Assembly (NCBI RefSeq): GCF_036884655.1
Contig: NC_088340.1
Coordinates: 33,266,501-33,330,500, forward strand
From: Musa acuminata AAA Group
Lineage: Eukaryota; Streptophyta; Magnoliopsida; Zingiberales; Musaceae
Direction of reading: 5' to 3'
Length of the DNA: 64,000 nt
Shown: piece after piece, positions 36,401-48,283 of the stretch
Layout of the letters: every line of letters starts with the position of its first letter
Numbering within the stretch: the first letter of the stretch is position 1
Notes under the pieces: generated by a model
The model's input: the letters and a program-made list of their open reading frames with translations, nothing else
What the model was told of the DNA's origin: nothing
Database searches by the model: none
Program-made: the position numbers and the translations under genes

Positions 36401-36623
36401 ACCTTCCATTGGGATTGATCACAAAGCTTCTATAGCAATCCCTTGAGACCTTCAGCTTAGTACCGCTACTCCACTTCCTGTTTCCAAGTCCATACTCCCT
36501 ACTGATCCAAGACAGCCTGCTGCCAACAGACCCTTCGATGTTATCCGCCACTTCGTTCAGCTCAAACTCTCCATTGACCTCTTCACCCATTCTCTCGCCC
36601 CCTTCCCTTCTCAGCGTCCGCAT
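30436..36623 (-). CDS. SKOR/GORK-type outward K+ channel, twelve exons
   Basis: Exons (- strand order): 36623-36403, 36285-36064, 35175-35112, 35045-34709, 34487-34192, 33715-33635, 33525-33427, 32596-32375, 32277-32089, 31662-31587, 31500-31206, 30532-30436. All junctions are GT-AG in phase and give 732 aa. Domains: S1-S3 (about residues 80-165), S4 with FLIWVRIFRARKINQFFKTM, S5, pore with TVGYGD (280-285), S6 (MILGAYLIGNMTALIVKGS), a linker, the cyclic-nucleotide-binding-like domain (about 390-510) and ankyrin repeats (about 525-715). The last exon ends RWGNTPVDEGRRCGSKPLI and a TAA soon after, so the C-terminal KHA domain of about 95 residues expected in SKOR/GORK proteins is not seen. The subfamily releases K+ at the plasma membrane (xylem loading, guard cells). 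The start codon is the least certain point. Confidence 0.9.
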
Positions 36624-36732
36624 GCAAGAAGAGGGAGAAGGATCCTTTATACAGCTACGTGGGTGGAGATTGCAGCATGCATTACGGCCACTAGCAGATG
36701 ATATTGGTTGTTTTAAGGCTCTCAGAGTTCGT

Positions 36733-36742
36733 TCTATTTATG
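36733..36742 (-). promoter_or_regulatory. TATA-like box upstream of K+ channel gene
   Basis: On the - strand CATAAATAGA lies about 110 nt before the proposed start codon at 36623, a fitting distance for a short 5'UTR. Position and sequence are the only evidence. Confidence 0.4.
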
Positions 36743-36759
36743 TCATCACCTCACTTCAT

Positions 36760-38425
36760 ACGTGACATGCACATCAAGTCGACCTACACACACACACACA
36801 CTCGAGCAACTGCTTACATCTACTTCCTGCGTATCGACTGTGGTTCAGGTACAAGGATAAGTAGAAGAACATGCTGCAGGCTGTTGTTGAGATTTATGTG
36901 GTGGATGCTAAAGGTTGAGAGGCCAAAGATGCTAATCAAGTTTGCACCACTAGAAGAAACCCATGGATTCGTTCAAGGACGTACGCTTGTGCTCCACCAC
37001 AGAGAAAGAGTGATTAGTATACAAGTGTCTCGAGTGGAAGGGCATTTAAATTGGTAGTGAGATCCGTATGGTTGGCAACCAAACATCAAAGAATACAAAG
37101 ATTAATGGTATGGCTGTGCTACTTGTTATTAGGTCACAAATAACTTGATCAGAGAAGACAAACCACTTCACTTTCTTGACTTAATTTTAGGAATCCAACA
37201 TGAATGAGAAGTCAGCTAACTTGCTGGAATCCCAAAGTGGTCAGCCAGCATCACTGAATGCCACTGTTGGTGGTGCAAGAACAATGCCCACTGTTTGGTA
37301 TATCACCTATAATTAATGCTATTGTACTGTATCAGTTGGCTCTCAGGATGCCTTGTGGTCTGAGATCAAATTATCTTTATTAGGATCAAAGTGAGTGCAC
37401 TTAGCTTTGCTAAAGCATATTTGTGTGCATTAAGTTTCTGTCTAAGCATCAGATTGTTGGTTTACAATACATGTTGCTGGCTATTCAATGCAGCAAATCA
37501 TTTTGTTCTGGTCATTTGTGTTCCAAAGATGATAAACTATGGAAAGTTGATGTTGCTTGTAGGAAGTATGGGGATTGAGAACCTTGCATAGGAAGAGTGA
37601 CAACTGTGTTTCTCTTTCATTTTGGTGTGATTCCTCATCTTCAGGATTCATTTATGTAGGTCCACATTAGCAGAGTTAGTCTTGCATAGCTTTGGAAACA
37701 TCTAATTCCACTTAGTGCTTTTGATGAATTCAATTATTATATACTTAATTTTATATAATAATAATTATTATATGTGATATTTATATTATTCAGCTAATAA
37801 TTATAGGATGATTTCTCTAGAAAATATCCCTATTTTGGGCATTTTCCAAATCTTTTGTTTTTAGTATCAAACAATACCCTTAATTTAAAAATATCCAAAA
37901 TACCCCTTGAAGATTTTCCCATCAAATCTTTCCTTGTCTTTTTTTTTTTTTGCTAGTTTTGAACTATTAGAGTATTTTCATTTGGCTTGTTTATATTATT
38001 TTTCAATAATATTTATGGTATTTTATTGATATATTAAAAATATGATAAATATTTTTAAAGAATACTGTAAATGATATCGTATCATGTCTCTTTGATTGTC
38101 ATTGCACATAGACCATCAAAATATTATATTCTTTATTTTTGAGTTAGTCTATTTAAATTATTTATAATATTTGTAAATAAGTTTATAGTATTTTTGTTGT
38201 GACGATTAAAACATTGTAATAAGTCAGTAATAGACCAAAACACTATAAAAAAAAAAAGAGGGATAGTTTGAATATTCTTTAAATTAGAAGTATTATTTAA
38301 GAAATAATAAAATGAAATGTATCAATTAAAAATAATCTAAAATGTGAATATTTTTTTTAAGAAAATCGTTCATAATTATATGTAATATTTATTATTTGTG
38401 GGATCACATGAAGTAACCATTTGGG
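36760..38425. other. AT-rich spacer between K+ channel and NDUFB3 genes
   Basis: An (AC)n stretch lies at 36788-36803. The rest, especially 37730-38400, is very AT-rich without coding signal or clear repeat structure. Confidence 0.5.
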
Positions 38426-38430
38426 TTAAT

Positions 38431-38471
38431 TGGGCCCAAAGAAGTGGGTTTATATGGGCCTAATTAGGGCC
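38431..38471 (+). promoter_or_regulatory. Site II (TGGGCC) cluster before NDUFB3
   Basis: TGGGCC occurs at 38431-38436 and 38455-38460, with a related AGGGCC at 38466-38471, about 110-150 nt before the start codon. Such TGGGCY site II elements are known from promoters of plant nuclear genes for mitochondrial respiratory proteins and are bound by TCP factors. The match of motif and gene type supports function here. Confidence 0.65.
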
Positions 38472-38576
38472 ATCTTAATCTTAATTATAATAGTGCCGTC
38501 TCGGCCTGCTCTCTCCACGTTCGCGTTTGGAGTTGACGACAAAAGGAGGCGGACCGGAAGGAAAGAGAAGTGGAGG

Positions 38577-38777
38577 ATGGCGAAGCCGTTGGGGCCGACG
38601 GGGGAGTTCTTCCGCCGGAGGGACGAGTGGAGGAAGCACCCGATGCTCACCAACAACCTGCGCCGCGCCACCCCGGGCCTCGGCATCGCCCTTGTAGCCT
38701 TCGGCATCTATCTCGTCGGCGAGGCCGCCTACAACCACTTCCGCGGCCCCGACCCCCAGTCTACCTCACACCACTGA
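38577..38777 (+). CDS. Complex I subunit B12 / NDUFB3 homologue
   Basis: A single exon of 66 codons. The start at 38577 (MAKPLGPTGEFFRRRDEWRK) was chosen over an ATG 147 nt upstream because it opens the conserved plant sequence exactly. The N-terminal basic segment is followed by one membrane helix (about residues 35-52, GLGIALVAFGIYLVGEAAY) and a short tail ending in histidines. This accessory subunit sits in the membrane arm of mitochondrial NADH dehydrogenase. Its length and the FFRRRDEWRKHPML motif match plant B12 proteins. No intron is needed in the coding part. Confidence 0.92.
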   Translation: MAKPLGPTGEFFRRRDEWRKHPMLTNNLRRATPGLGIALVAFGIYLVGEAAYNHFRGPDPQSTSHH

Positions 38778-40236
38778 TCGTGGAACTGGTGGATGATGCG
38801 TGATCACTCGTTTCCCCCTCTTTAAGGTCTCTCCCCGCTTTCTTCCCCTTCCTAAAAGAAACGATTTTGCGAAGGAAAGTCCTTTTGTTGGTTTATGGAC
38901 CGTACTCAATTTTGGATCTTTTCTCGAAAATTTTAATTTGCTGATGAAAAATCGTTTTATTGGTCTTTTTAGGGTTTGACTGATTCGTTATTGATCGATT
39001 AGGGATTTTGTTAGCATCAACATTGTCTTGTAAGTTGCCATGCTATCCTGATCTTGTTGGCCGTATGGTTCCTTTGTAGTTTATGCTTGGAATCGAGGCA
39101 ATAGAGACGTTATGACCAAACCTTTGCGATATTGATTATTGTCGTTTGTAATGATTGATTTTGAAGTCAACTTTAAATTGATCATTGGAATAGCATTTGA
39201 AACCCTCATGGTTTGCTGATCCGGTTCTTATGGCCACAGTTTCTTGGTCCATCGGGCTTGTTGAGGTTTCTTGCTTCTCTTTATTTGTTTAGGATAATCT
39301 GATACTTGGTGACAAAGTTTTATCTTTGCGAAATTCATGATTTATCTTATATTATCTTTTCTATAGATTTCCCATTTGCTCGTCTGATGAAGCTTTTCTT
39401 TTTAATGCTTAAGTGGTCGATGAACTATTAAAAATTTGACTAAGCAATCAAAGAACAGAATCTCGATGGTTAGGCTTCTGACAAGTCATCAAGGATCAAC
39501 ATAAGTTCTTTTCGTGATGCAACCAACAATTCCAAAAAACAACACAAATATGTCCAGTGTTATATGTTCAAGAAATGATATAAAAAAATATCAAGAAACT
39601 TTGAGAGGGCTAAGGTTGCTTCTCTCTGACCTCCATCACTAAGGTTCTGGCCTCCTTGCTTTTAGAGCTAAGGTCGCTGCGTATCATTGAGTCTGTGAAA
39701 TGATGGGAGAAATTTTGGGAGGGCCCTTTCCATGGCGGTAAAGTTGCTTCTTTCTAACCTCGATCACTAAAGTTCTGGCCTCTTTGCTTTTAGAGCTATG
39801 GTCGTTGCGTACCATTGAGTCTGTGAAATTATGGGTTTATAAAGCATAGTTAATCATGTGGGACAACATTCTTTACATCAACCAATTTTAATTTATAGAT
39901 GAAGGGTTAAAAAGGTGATGGAGAAATAAATATGCTACACAAAAAGTTGAAGTTAAAACTTAAAAGACTCCAAAGCCTAGCTAAGTTAATTATTCTAGAA
40001 GATGATAAGGAGATTGATTTGTGGCTTATTGGACATGCTACAAGAGAAAAGAGGTTATGACATGTGCAGTTGATCACCCGCATCTATATTTTGTTGATTA
40101 AAAAAAATCTACCTTACAATTTGACAACCAGATTAATAATCTTTATTAATTTAGACAGCATGTAACTTCTAAAGACCAAAGTGAGAATTTAATCAACTAC
40201 AATCATATCTAATTTTCTTAGGTGATTTTGACCTAC
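38778..40236. other. Spacer after NDUFB3
   Basis: 3'UTR and spacer without coding signal, except for the duplication at about 39608-39835. It ends at the border of the gypsy element, whose left flank CCTAC is at 40232-40236. Confidence 0.5.
39608..39835 (+). repeat. Diverged tandem duplication, 127-bp period
   Basis: The segment starting at GTTGCTTC (39616) recurs at 39743 with a handful of changes, sharing TTCTGGCCTC, CTTTTAGAGCTA and ATTGAGTCTGTGAAAT. It contains no coding frame. Its origin is unknown. Confidence 0.7.
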
Positions 40237-40637
40237 TGATGTAGAATAAAGTAGAGAGAAGAGAGAAATAGAGAGAAAGCAAGAGAGCAAGAGAAGAGTA
40301 TAAGAGACTAGGAGAGAGAAGATACAAGCCTTCTTTTTCATTCAAATCTAAAGTGTTTGACCCATTAACAAGCTCCACTATTTATAGGGGTTTACAATTA
40401 ATGAAGACAATGATTTCTAAGAGTAATCTCCTATGGAATTAGTATGTCTTTGAGAAATCCAAAATGTGACTTTTATGATACCTAAATAGTAAATGAGTGC
40501 ACTTAATACAAAAGGAGTTTGTCTTTTTAATTTTCAAAACTCTTTGAATTTCTAGGCTAACTAATTGATTTTTTTTATACCTTTGCCAAGAATAAACTTT
40601 TCGGAAATCCTTTGTAAAGCTCGACGATTCTCCATCA
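40237..40637 (-). repeat. 3' LTR of the chromovirus
   Basis: 401 bp from TGATGTAGAA to TCTCCATCA on the + strand. It is similar along its length to 46305-46708, with some indels such as a short segment before ACAATTAATGAAGA. Confidence 0.85.
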
Positions 40638-40649
40638 TTCTCCCTCAGT
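40638..40649 (-). other. Polypurine tract of the chromovirus
   Basis: On the - strand ACTGAGGGAGAA directly precedes the LTR start TGATGGAG. It overlaps the end of the coding region, as is usual in chromoviruses. Confidence 0.75.
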
Positions 40650-43600
40650 GGAAAAGAACTCGACCCTGGAGAGTGATTTGCAAGGTACTGGTCTAGTAAG
40701 TCTGGTGTAAATTCATAAAGTTCTTCCAAAGTAATCTAAGTGATATCGAAAGCTAGACGATCACACCACTTAATAAGAAAGTATTGAGTAATGCTAGTAG
40801 CAAATGTAACAAGGCGATCATCAAGAATGACCTTTACGTCCTCCCTGTGTTGTGGGAGAATCGGTGATTTGGGAGGATTATCACATGCAGGAACATGGGT
40901 AGATAGAGGAGGAGGCACAAAAGTACCATGATATGAAGTTAAATACTCCACATTGAAAATTGGATTAATATTTAAGTTGGAAGGAAAATCGAGCATATAT
41001 GCATTAGATCTCAGCTTTTGGATAATGGAAAAAGGACCACTGACTCGGGCATGCAACTTTTTGAATGAGTGTTTAGGGAATATCTTAGGGCTAACACAAA
41101 CAAAGATATAATCGCCAACTTGAAACTCTTGACTTCTCTGATGTGCATTAGCAACAAGTTTATAACTTCCATTACTTAGGGTAATTTTACGTTGAATTTT
41201 AGCATGCAAATCATGAATATGTTGAGCGAAGGAGTGGACTGATTTTGAGACACGATAGTAAAGTGAAAGGGGTGCAAGGTCAATGGGGGTGCTAGGAGTA
41301 TAGTCGAGGATAGTTTGAAATAGGTTTTTTTTTCGATGGAGCGGTTGATTGAGCTATGGTATGCAAATTCTATAGTGGGTAAGGTTAAGTCCTAATTTCT
41401 GGGTTTCTCTCCAACTAAACATCTAAGAAGATTTCCTAAGGAATGGTTAACAATCTCAATTTGACCATTAGTTTGGGGATGAAAGGGTAAAGAGAACTTC
41501 AATGTTGTGCCAAACAGTTTTCATAAAGTTTTCTAAAAGTAGTCAAATTTCACATCTATATCAGACACCATAGTTAAGGGCAAGCTATATAATTTAACCA
41601 CTCCTTGAAAGAACAATTTAGCAATGTGTGAGGCATCATTGGTCTTATCACATGGGATAAAGTGGGTCATTTTGAAAATCGATCAACAACAACCAGAATA
41701 GGGTTATGGCCATGGGCTGTTTTGGGAGTCCAAGGATAGAATTTAAACTTACATCTTCCCATGGCGAATGTGGAATAGGCAAAGGGGTGTATAGGTTAGT
41801 ATTGTGTTTGCGAGTTTTGGCAATTTCACAAGTGTGACATTGCAACACCACTCGATCAACATCTTGCATTAAGGAAGGCCAGCAAGATCTATCCTCGACT
41901 AATGTAATGGTCTTGTCTCGGCTTAGGTGACCAGCTAATTCACTTACATGCATTTCCTAAACAAGTCTCGAAGGGAGGATCGAGGAACACACAAGCTAGT
42001 AGATCAAAAAAGGTAATCATCCTTGTGAATGAAGTCCATATTGTCACGGACTTAGCTGGTTTTGCCTAAGTCGTGCGGCACCCTTGCGTGTCCGTCCGCA
42101 AAGGTCAGCCTCCCCGAAACCTTACATGGTCCCTTAGGACCTAGAAAAGAGAAAATGAGTTAGAGAAAGCGCCTCACTCGGGTTTCACAAGCAAGCATTC
42201 TAGGAAACACTTCATAGACAATGCAAATTACAAACAGACTTTACAAGCTCTGAACAGTTGTACAACAAAGGATCAAAATGGTCCACTACAGACCGAAAAT
42301 CTCTCACAAGTGTCCACATGATACAACCTTTATTTACAAGTCTAAAGCGGCCACCAAACCCAACTAAAATGGGGCTATTAAGCCTCCGGCCGTCCCTCTA
42401 CATGCTGTGTAAAGCATGAACATACATAAAGATACGGACATACATAAGCATTACATCAAACATCCTGTTTAGAAGTTTGTCCGCGACAATATGTTCATGA
42501 CAGTTTCCATCTTGGACTTCTTGATATATGTGACTAAAGTCTAAACATTTGGTATGCTCTTCTTTTTAATCGCTCGAATCCTATGACCTTGACACTCATG
42601 GTAGATAGGATTGTAGAAATTTGACTAAGGTCATCAACAACTTTGTTTTGAGTGCTAAGACAATGCTTAATTATAAAAGAGCATTCGTTGAGAAACTCAA
42701 CCCACTTTGCATGTTGAGCATTTAATTTCTTTTGGGCATTTAAGTATCTTAGGGCCTGCTAGTTAGACAATAAGATAAACTCTTATGGCAAAAGGTAATA
42801 TCGTCAATACTACGACATTGCACAATCACATATAATTCTTTGTCGTAGATAGAATAATGTTGTTTTGCATCATTGAGTTTCTCACGAGAAAAGGCAATAG
42901 GTTGACCCTCTTAACTAAGAATTCCTCGTATGCTTGTACCAAAGGCATCACAAGTGACTTTAAAGGGTTCACTAAAATAAAGGTGCCTAAGAACAGTAGC
43001 GGTGGTTCGTTTTTATGTTAGCAAAGGCTTTTGTAGTATCTAGGGTCCAAGAAAACTCATCTTTCTTTAGGCAATTAGTGATAGATGCCATGATAGAACT
43101 AAACCCTCTATGAATCTCCCATAGAAAGAGAGTAATTTGTGAGAACTTTGAACCTCATAAATGGTTTTTGGCTCATGCCCTTGTAAAATGATGCAAATCT
43201 TTTCTGGATCAGTGGCAACATCTTTGGTAGAATAGGACATGAGTTTGCATGAACGAACACTTTTTTAGATTGACATAACGCTTAGCAACTCGAGGGTAAT
43301 AAGAACCTATCGAAGATGTTCTAAATAATTCTCTTTGGTCTTACTAAAAATCAAGATGTCATCAAAGTAGACTACACCAAATTTGCCTATGTAAGGTTAT
43401 AAAATTTGATTCATGAAGCATATGAAAGTATTTGGGGCATTGGATATACCAAATGGCATGACTAGCCATTTGTATATGCCGTCTTGAGTTTTGAATGTTG
43501 TTTTCCATTTATCACCAGGTCTAATATAAATTTGGTGGTATCCATTTCTCAGGTCAAGTTTTGACAACCAATTAGATCCATCGAGGTCTAGCATATCCTC

Positions 43601-45650
43601 AAGTCGAGGAATTAAGAAGTGATATTTGATTGTTATTTTGTTGATTGCTCAACTCTCAACACACATCCTCTGAGACCTATCTTTCTTATGGGTTAACAAG
43701 GCAGGGACAACACAAGAATTGAGGTTGTGTCGTGCATGGCCTTTAGCCAAAAGTTCTTCAACTTGCTTGTTTAACTCGGTTCTCTCCTCAGGATTCATTC
43801 TATAATGTGGGAGATTAAGGAGCTGCAATCTTGGGATAAGGTCAATGGCGTGTTAGATTTCCCATAAGGGTGGTAGCTCACTATGTAATTCTAAGGGTAT
43901 GACACCAGAAAATTCATCTAATAAGGATTTAACCTCGGGAGTTAAGTCGGGAATAGTGCAAGGGTTAGGAATTTCTCTAGCAATGATGTCATATAAAATT
44001 TGTTATTTAGGCTCTATTTTAAAAGATTTAGGATCTAGCAAGTGGAGTCCCTTGATAGTTCGGGCTTGTGGAAGAGAGTTAGGTGTTCCTGTTTTGTTTT
44101 TTCTAATGGTTTTACTGGTCGTAAGATAATGTTTTTGCCTTTGTATTGAAAGAAATATGTGTTTTCTCTCTCATAATTGGTAATATCAAGGTTATACAAC
44201 CAAGGCCTAGCTAAAAGAATGTGCGCAACATCCATTGGTAAGATGTTACAATAAATCTTATCCTAGCAATCGCCTATTTTAATTGGTACCAGACATCTTT
44301 CGATCACGGGTAAAATAGTTTTGTTAAACTAGGCTACTTTGAATAGGTCGGATGTACCTTAAGTTTAGTCTTTTGATAGCAGATTTTAAGACTACGTTTA
44401 TAGTGCTACGTTCATCTATAACTAATTTACAATTTTTTTTTCCGCTTTGGATGAAAGTATGGAAGACGTTTATCCTCTTCCATTTATTGGAATCACTAGT
44501 AGTAGAGAGAATAATGCGGACAACGTTAACATGGGCATCTTCAATTTCTAGTTCGTCTTTGTCACTTGAGTAGGCTTCAGGTTCAACTATTTAGTATGCT
44601 TCCTCGATTTGATCCTTTGGTTCTTGTCTTAAGGTAAGGGTACATTGAGGACAATAAGAGGTAATGTGACTTTTATTATGGCAATAGTGACACTGGATTT
44701 AAGGCAAACTAGTTTGAAAATTCATAGTTGAACAAGTTGGACAATGCATGGTTGGACCAGGATTGTTGCTAGTAGTGGGGATTTTTGGCTTGATAGAGCT
44801 ACTACTTGGGGTAGATTGGGAGATAGTTCTATTGTCGAGAGACCAAGAAGATGCTTGATGAATTGGATAAAGTTTAATGTGCTTCTCAATCTTAAGGTCT
44901 CATCGAGAACTCTATAGTGTCAGGGAAACTAAGGGAGACTTCTCGTTGGATGTCAAATCTTAACCCATTAACAAATCTTCAGATAGTGATGATTTGGTCA
45001 TCTTCTATTTCACACATAAGTAAAAGTTCCTCAAATTGGACCAAATACTTATCACACTAGAATTCAACTATTTTAGGTTTAATAATTATTGAACCAATTG
45101 GCTTCGAAAGTAGGTGAGGAAATATTTTTCCTTAGTTTTTGTTTCATGACTTTCCATTAAGTGATGGGAGGCTCTCGACGATGTTCGAGACTGTGGTGGA
45201 CATGTTGCCAATATTTTCTAGTGGATCCTATCAGTTTCATTTTTGCAAATAGTACACGTTCAATATCAATCATTTCATACCACTCAAAGTTGTCTTCCAT
45301 GCTATCTAACCAGTCAACAAATGCATTTGGGTCAAATCTACAATCAAAGTTCGACACATCCACTTTGACTCTTCTAGCTATTTCCTCCAGATTATTAGCA
45401 AATCAAACTCATTGGCCCATTACTCAAGTTTGTGGATTTCTAGCAGGTTCTAGGAATTCATCTCTAAGGTCAAGAGCTTGGTCATTAGGAATTGTTGGAG
45501 TATGATTGTGAATACGTGCCTTATAGGTGGACCTAGGATTTGTTCGAACTGGAGCTTGGGGAGTAGTTAAAATTTCCTGATTTGAAGCTATGGATCGTGG
45601 AGAATGGATTTGTTGCTTAACTGACTCATCAACTTTTTCATTCATGGGTC
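40650..45650 (-). pseudogene. Chromovirus gag-pol remnants
   Basis: Fragments in order on the - strand: gag (45645-45157, FDCRFDPNAFVDWLDSMEDN), a protease/linker piece (44235-44035), RT (43594-43397, [20 protein letters not shown], then [13 protein letters not shown]), an RNase H region with many stops (43300-42500), integrase (41953-41648, HVSELAGHLSRDKT, PIPHSPWEDVSLN) and the integrase C-terminus plus chromodomain-like tail (41209-40650, QYFLIKWCDRLAFDITW, PDLLDQYL). The frame changes between pieces and stops are frequent. A solo LTR splits the RNase H-integrase interval at 42042-42488. Confidence 0.85.
42042..42488 (-). mobile_element. Solo LTR or TRIM-like insertion in the chromovirus
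   Basis: This 447-bp block begins TGTCACGGACTTAGC and ends GTCCGCGACA on the + strand, so the termini are TGTC...GACA. It is flanked by ATAT on both sides (42038-42041 and 42489-42492), and the gypsy sequence is continuous when the block is removed. The - strand is the likelier sense strand, since an AATAAA-like signal precedes the far end there. It has no coding capacity and no primer site. Confidence 0.7.
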
Positions 45651-46287
45651 ATTTTTCAAGGTATCGGAGAGCTCTTAGGACTTGGCTCATTTGGTCATAT
45701 AACTGGTTTAACATTGTGTCATGATATGTTAGCTTGGTCCTAAGGGTGTCTACCTCACTCTATTGGTTTAGGGATTCATCAAGATTAGTTTGGTTTTTAT
45801 GTCGTCAAGTCATGAATCTAATGCTATTAACAAATTACTTTTTGGTAGTGAGGTTGTTAATTATTGCAATGCACAAGGTAGAAATACAATGTTTTAAATG
45901 GTTCTCTTTTTTTTTTTCCCACACTTTTTGTTTTGGTTTGTTTTCTTAAAAAAAAACTCTCAAGGGTTTAAATTTTAGAGGTATTGTAGTTGTAGCTAAA
46001 GGGGAGCGAGAGGGTGATTAATATAAAAAAAAGAAGAAAATGGGGGGAGAAGTGATGAAAACCACGATTTAATGAAATGTACTATTTTTCTTTCGACATA
46101 GAAATATTGGTAAAGTTTTTACTTGGCATTGAGAGCTATGTGGTCCACCTGTTCCCTAGGGATAGTCGTCCTAAAGTCCAACTCCTCACGCAAGGGATTG
46201 ACGTTGGGAGTGCAAGGATTCTTGAGTGTTGATCGAAGCTTTTGCTGCTAGTTGGAACACAATAGGATGCAGGGCAGATTTCTTGAT

Positions 46288-46301
46288 GGGCTCTAATACC
46301 A
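46288..46301 (-). other. Primer-binding site of the chromovirus
   Basis: On the - strand TGGTATTAGAGCCC follows three bases after the LTR end. It is one substitution away from the standard initiator-tRNA complementary sequence. Confidence 0.75.
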
Positions 46302-46304
46302 AAC

Positions 46305-46708
46305 TGATATAGAAAAGTAGAGAGAAGATAGAAATAGAGAGAAAGCAAGAGAAGAATGTAAGAGATTAGGAGAGAGAAGATGCAAGCATTTTTTTATTTC
46401 AAATCTGAAGTATTTGATCTATTAACAAGCTATACTATTTATGGGGGTTTAGGAGTCTTGGTACAATTAATGAAGATAATGATTCTCAAGAGTAATCTCC
46501 TAGGGAATTACTATACCTTTTAGAAATTCAAAATGTGATTTCTAAGATACCTAAATAGTAAATGAGTGTAAAGACCAAAAGACTTTTCAATTTTCAATAC
46601 AGCTCTTTTAATTTTTAGGGTAACTAATTGATGACTTTTTTTGTTGATATCTTTGCTTAGAATAATTTTTTTAAAAATCCTTTTGTAAAGTTCAATGGTT
46701 CTCCATCA
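46305..46708 (-). repeat. 5' LTR of the chromovirus
   Basis: 404 bp from TGATATAGAA to TCTCCATCA on the + strand, pairing with 40237-40637. Purine-rich GAGAGA stretches lie at its left end. Confidence 0.85.
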
Positions 46709-48283
46709 CCTCCTACCCTTTTAAGCCTCCTAATTATCAGCCTTTTAAAATACCATTTTTCATGAACTTCTGATTAGGAAATTACCTCACTGAAATTAGA
46801 GGAAATTTAGCTGAATAAATCATTTGATCTAAAAACCTAAGAGATTAGGAACAATTTACAGCTGATAATTAACTAAATAAATCACAATCACATGAAGCAG
46901 ACCTTACTAATATAGAGCAAAAAAACAGCTGGAGGATCCAAAAAGTAGAAAAGATTATCTGGATCCAGCTGACTCAACTGTGGCTCCATCTACTTTTGAC
47001 TCACTTTGGACCTGAAAAACCAAACCCAATATGATTCAGTTATCTTAATTGGGTTGTATGTATGCAACTCTTTCAAAACCATCCCTCCTTAGATATTGAA
47101 TCCTCTCCAAGAATGTCTAAGAATTTATCGATGCTTATTTGTAAATTTAATAGTTCTTGTAGATTGCTACACGTAAGACACTAATATTCTAGTGTTAAGG
47201 ACTCAACTTATGATATCTATAAAGACTAGTTGGCAATACTGCCTGTGCGGATTTCTCAGTAACCCAGCAACATAACAAAATCAACATAAATATAACATAT
47301 AATACATAGAAACTAATTGCAAGACTCTCGAGGAGTTTGGTATGATGTCTTAACTGACCTAAAGAAAACCTAATTAATCTTATATCACATCACAAAGGTT
47401 TGCTGCATGACCTAACCGTTGCCAACACCGAGCTTTTCTCTGTGTTTTCCTTTCCCATGTGGTGTCTGCCATTATCTAGAGATCATCTTTGTTTATTTCA
47501 CACTTGTGTTACGACACTGTGTGCGATGCCAAAGGCTACATTCCTCTTTTTTCTGGGTTTTACATACATTACTTGCTGCAGTCCTCTTATTTGATCGGCT
47601 AATCCTTATTTACGGTTTTTTTTTTTTTTACTGTGGATTTGGCCCGTGGACCCAGTGTTTTTTCATTTTCTCTTTCAGGTAAACGCTCGACGTATTTGAC
47701 GTTTATCCTGTTTCTTTCCTGAAAGGCAGCTGCTTCACTTACAAGATGGTCATACTCTTGCAGGTTATGGTGTTCTCCGAAGAAATAAGTCTTTTTCTTG
47801 CATGGTTTTTGGAACCTTGTGATATGTACGTACTTTCTGAGATGATTAACTTGCTCCCATAATGTTGACTTTTGGGGTCTTTGAAGGTTGACCATCTCCT
47901 TGAGTTGGCATTAGGAACAAAAATCACAAGACAATTTTTGTCTTGTGAAAGTTATGCAAACAGATTTATGCTTCATAAGACTATTTTGTTTCTCCTATGA
48001 TCTTCCGTGGCATATGGCATGCACATCAAAGCTACCAAAGAAACGTCATGGTTGTGAGTTAATTTGGCTGTTCTTTCTCTCCGGATTCTTTGAATACCTC
48101 ATGCCACAAGAGAAGAAACAGGTGTTGTGTTCTTCATGTCCATCGAGATCAGGTGGTGCACAGAAAATGCTTAGAGCAAAAACAATGAATAGGAGAGGTA
48201 GAAAGATTAGATGAGTTCATATGATTATAATAGCGCTCTTATTCCCTTCATTCTGATTCTGGATCGTCTACAGTTTTTGCAGG
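46709..48283. other. Spacer downstream of the B-box gene
   Basis: AT-rich sequence followed by the presumed 3'UTR of the B-box gene on the - strand. Frames up to about 100 codons exist on both strands but have no domain, no splice context and low-complexity T-rich composition. Confidence 0.45.

Larger units (their letters stand above)
40237..46708 (-). mobile_element. Chromovirus-type Ty3/gypsy element, degenerate
   Basis: The element has two LTRs of about 400 bp (40237-40637 and 46305-46708), a primer-binding site next to the right LTR and a polypurine tract next to the left one, so it is complete in outline on the - strand. The 5 bp flanks CCTAC (left) and CCTCC (right) match at four of five positions, consistent with an old target-site duplication. 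The order gag-PR-RT-RH-IN-chromodomain marks it as gypsy. The integrase motif GHLSRDKTITLV and the C-terminal chromodomain-like tail suggest a Reina- or CRM-like chromovirus. Many frame breaks show that it is long dead. Confidence 0.85.

Noticed and set aside
47599..47895. 98-codon - strand frame downstream of the B-box gene
   Set aside because: Lysine-rich end comes from a poly-T run; no homology recognised and no splice link to the B-box exons.
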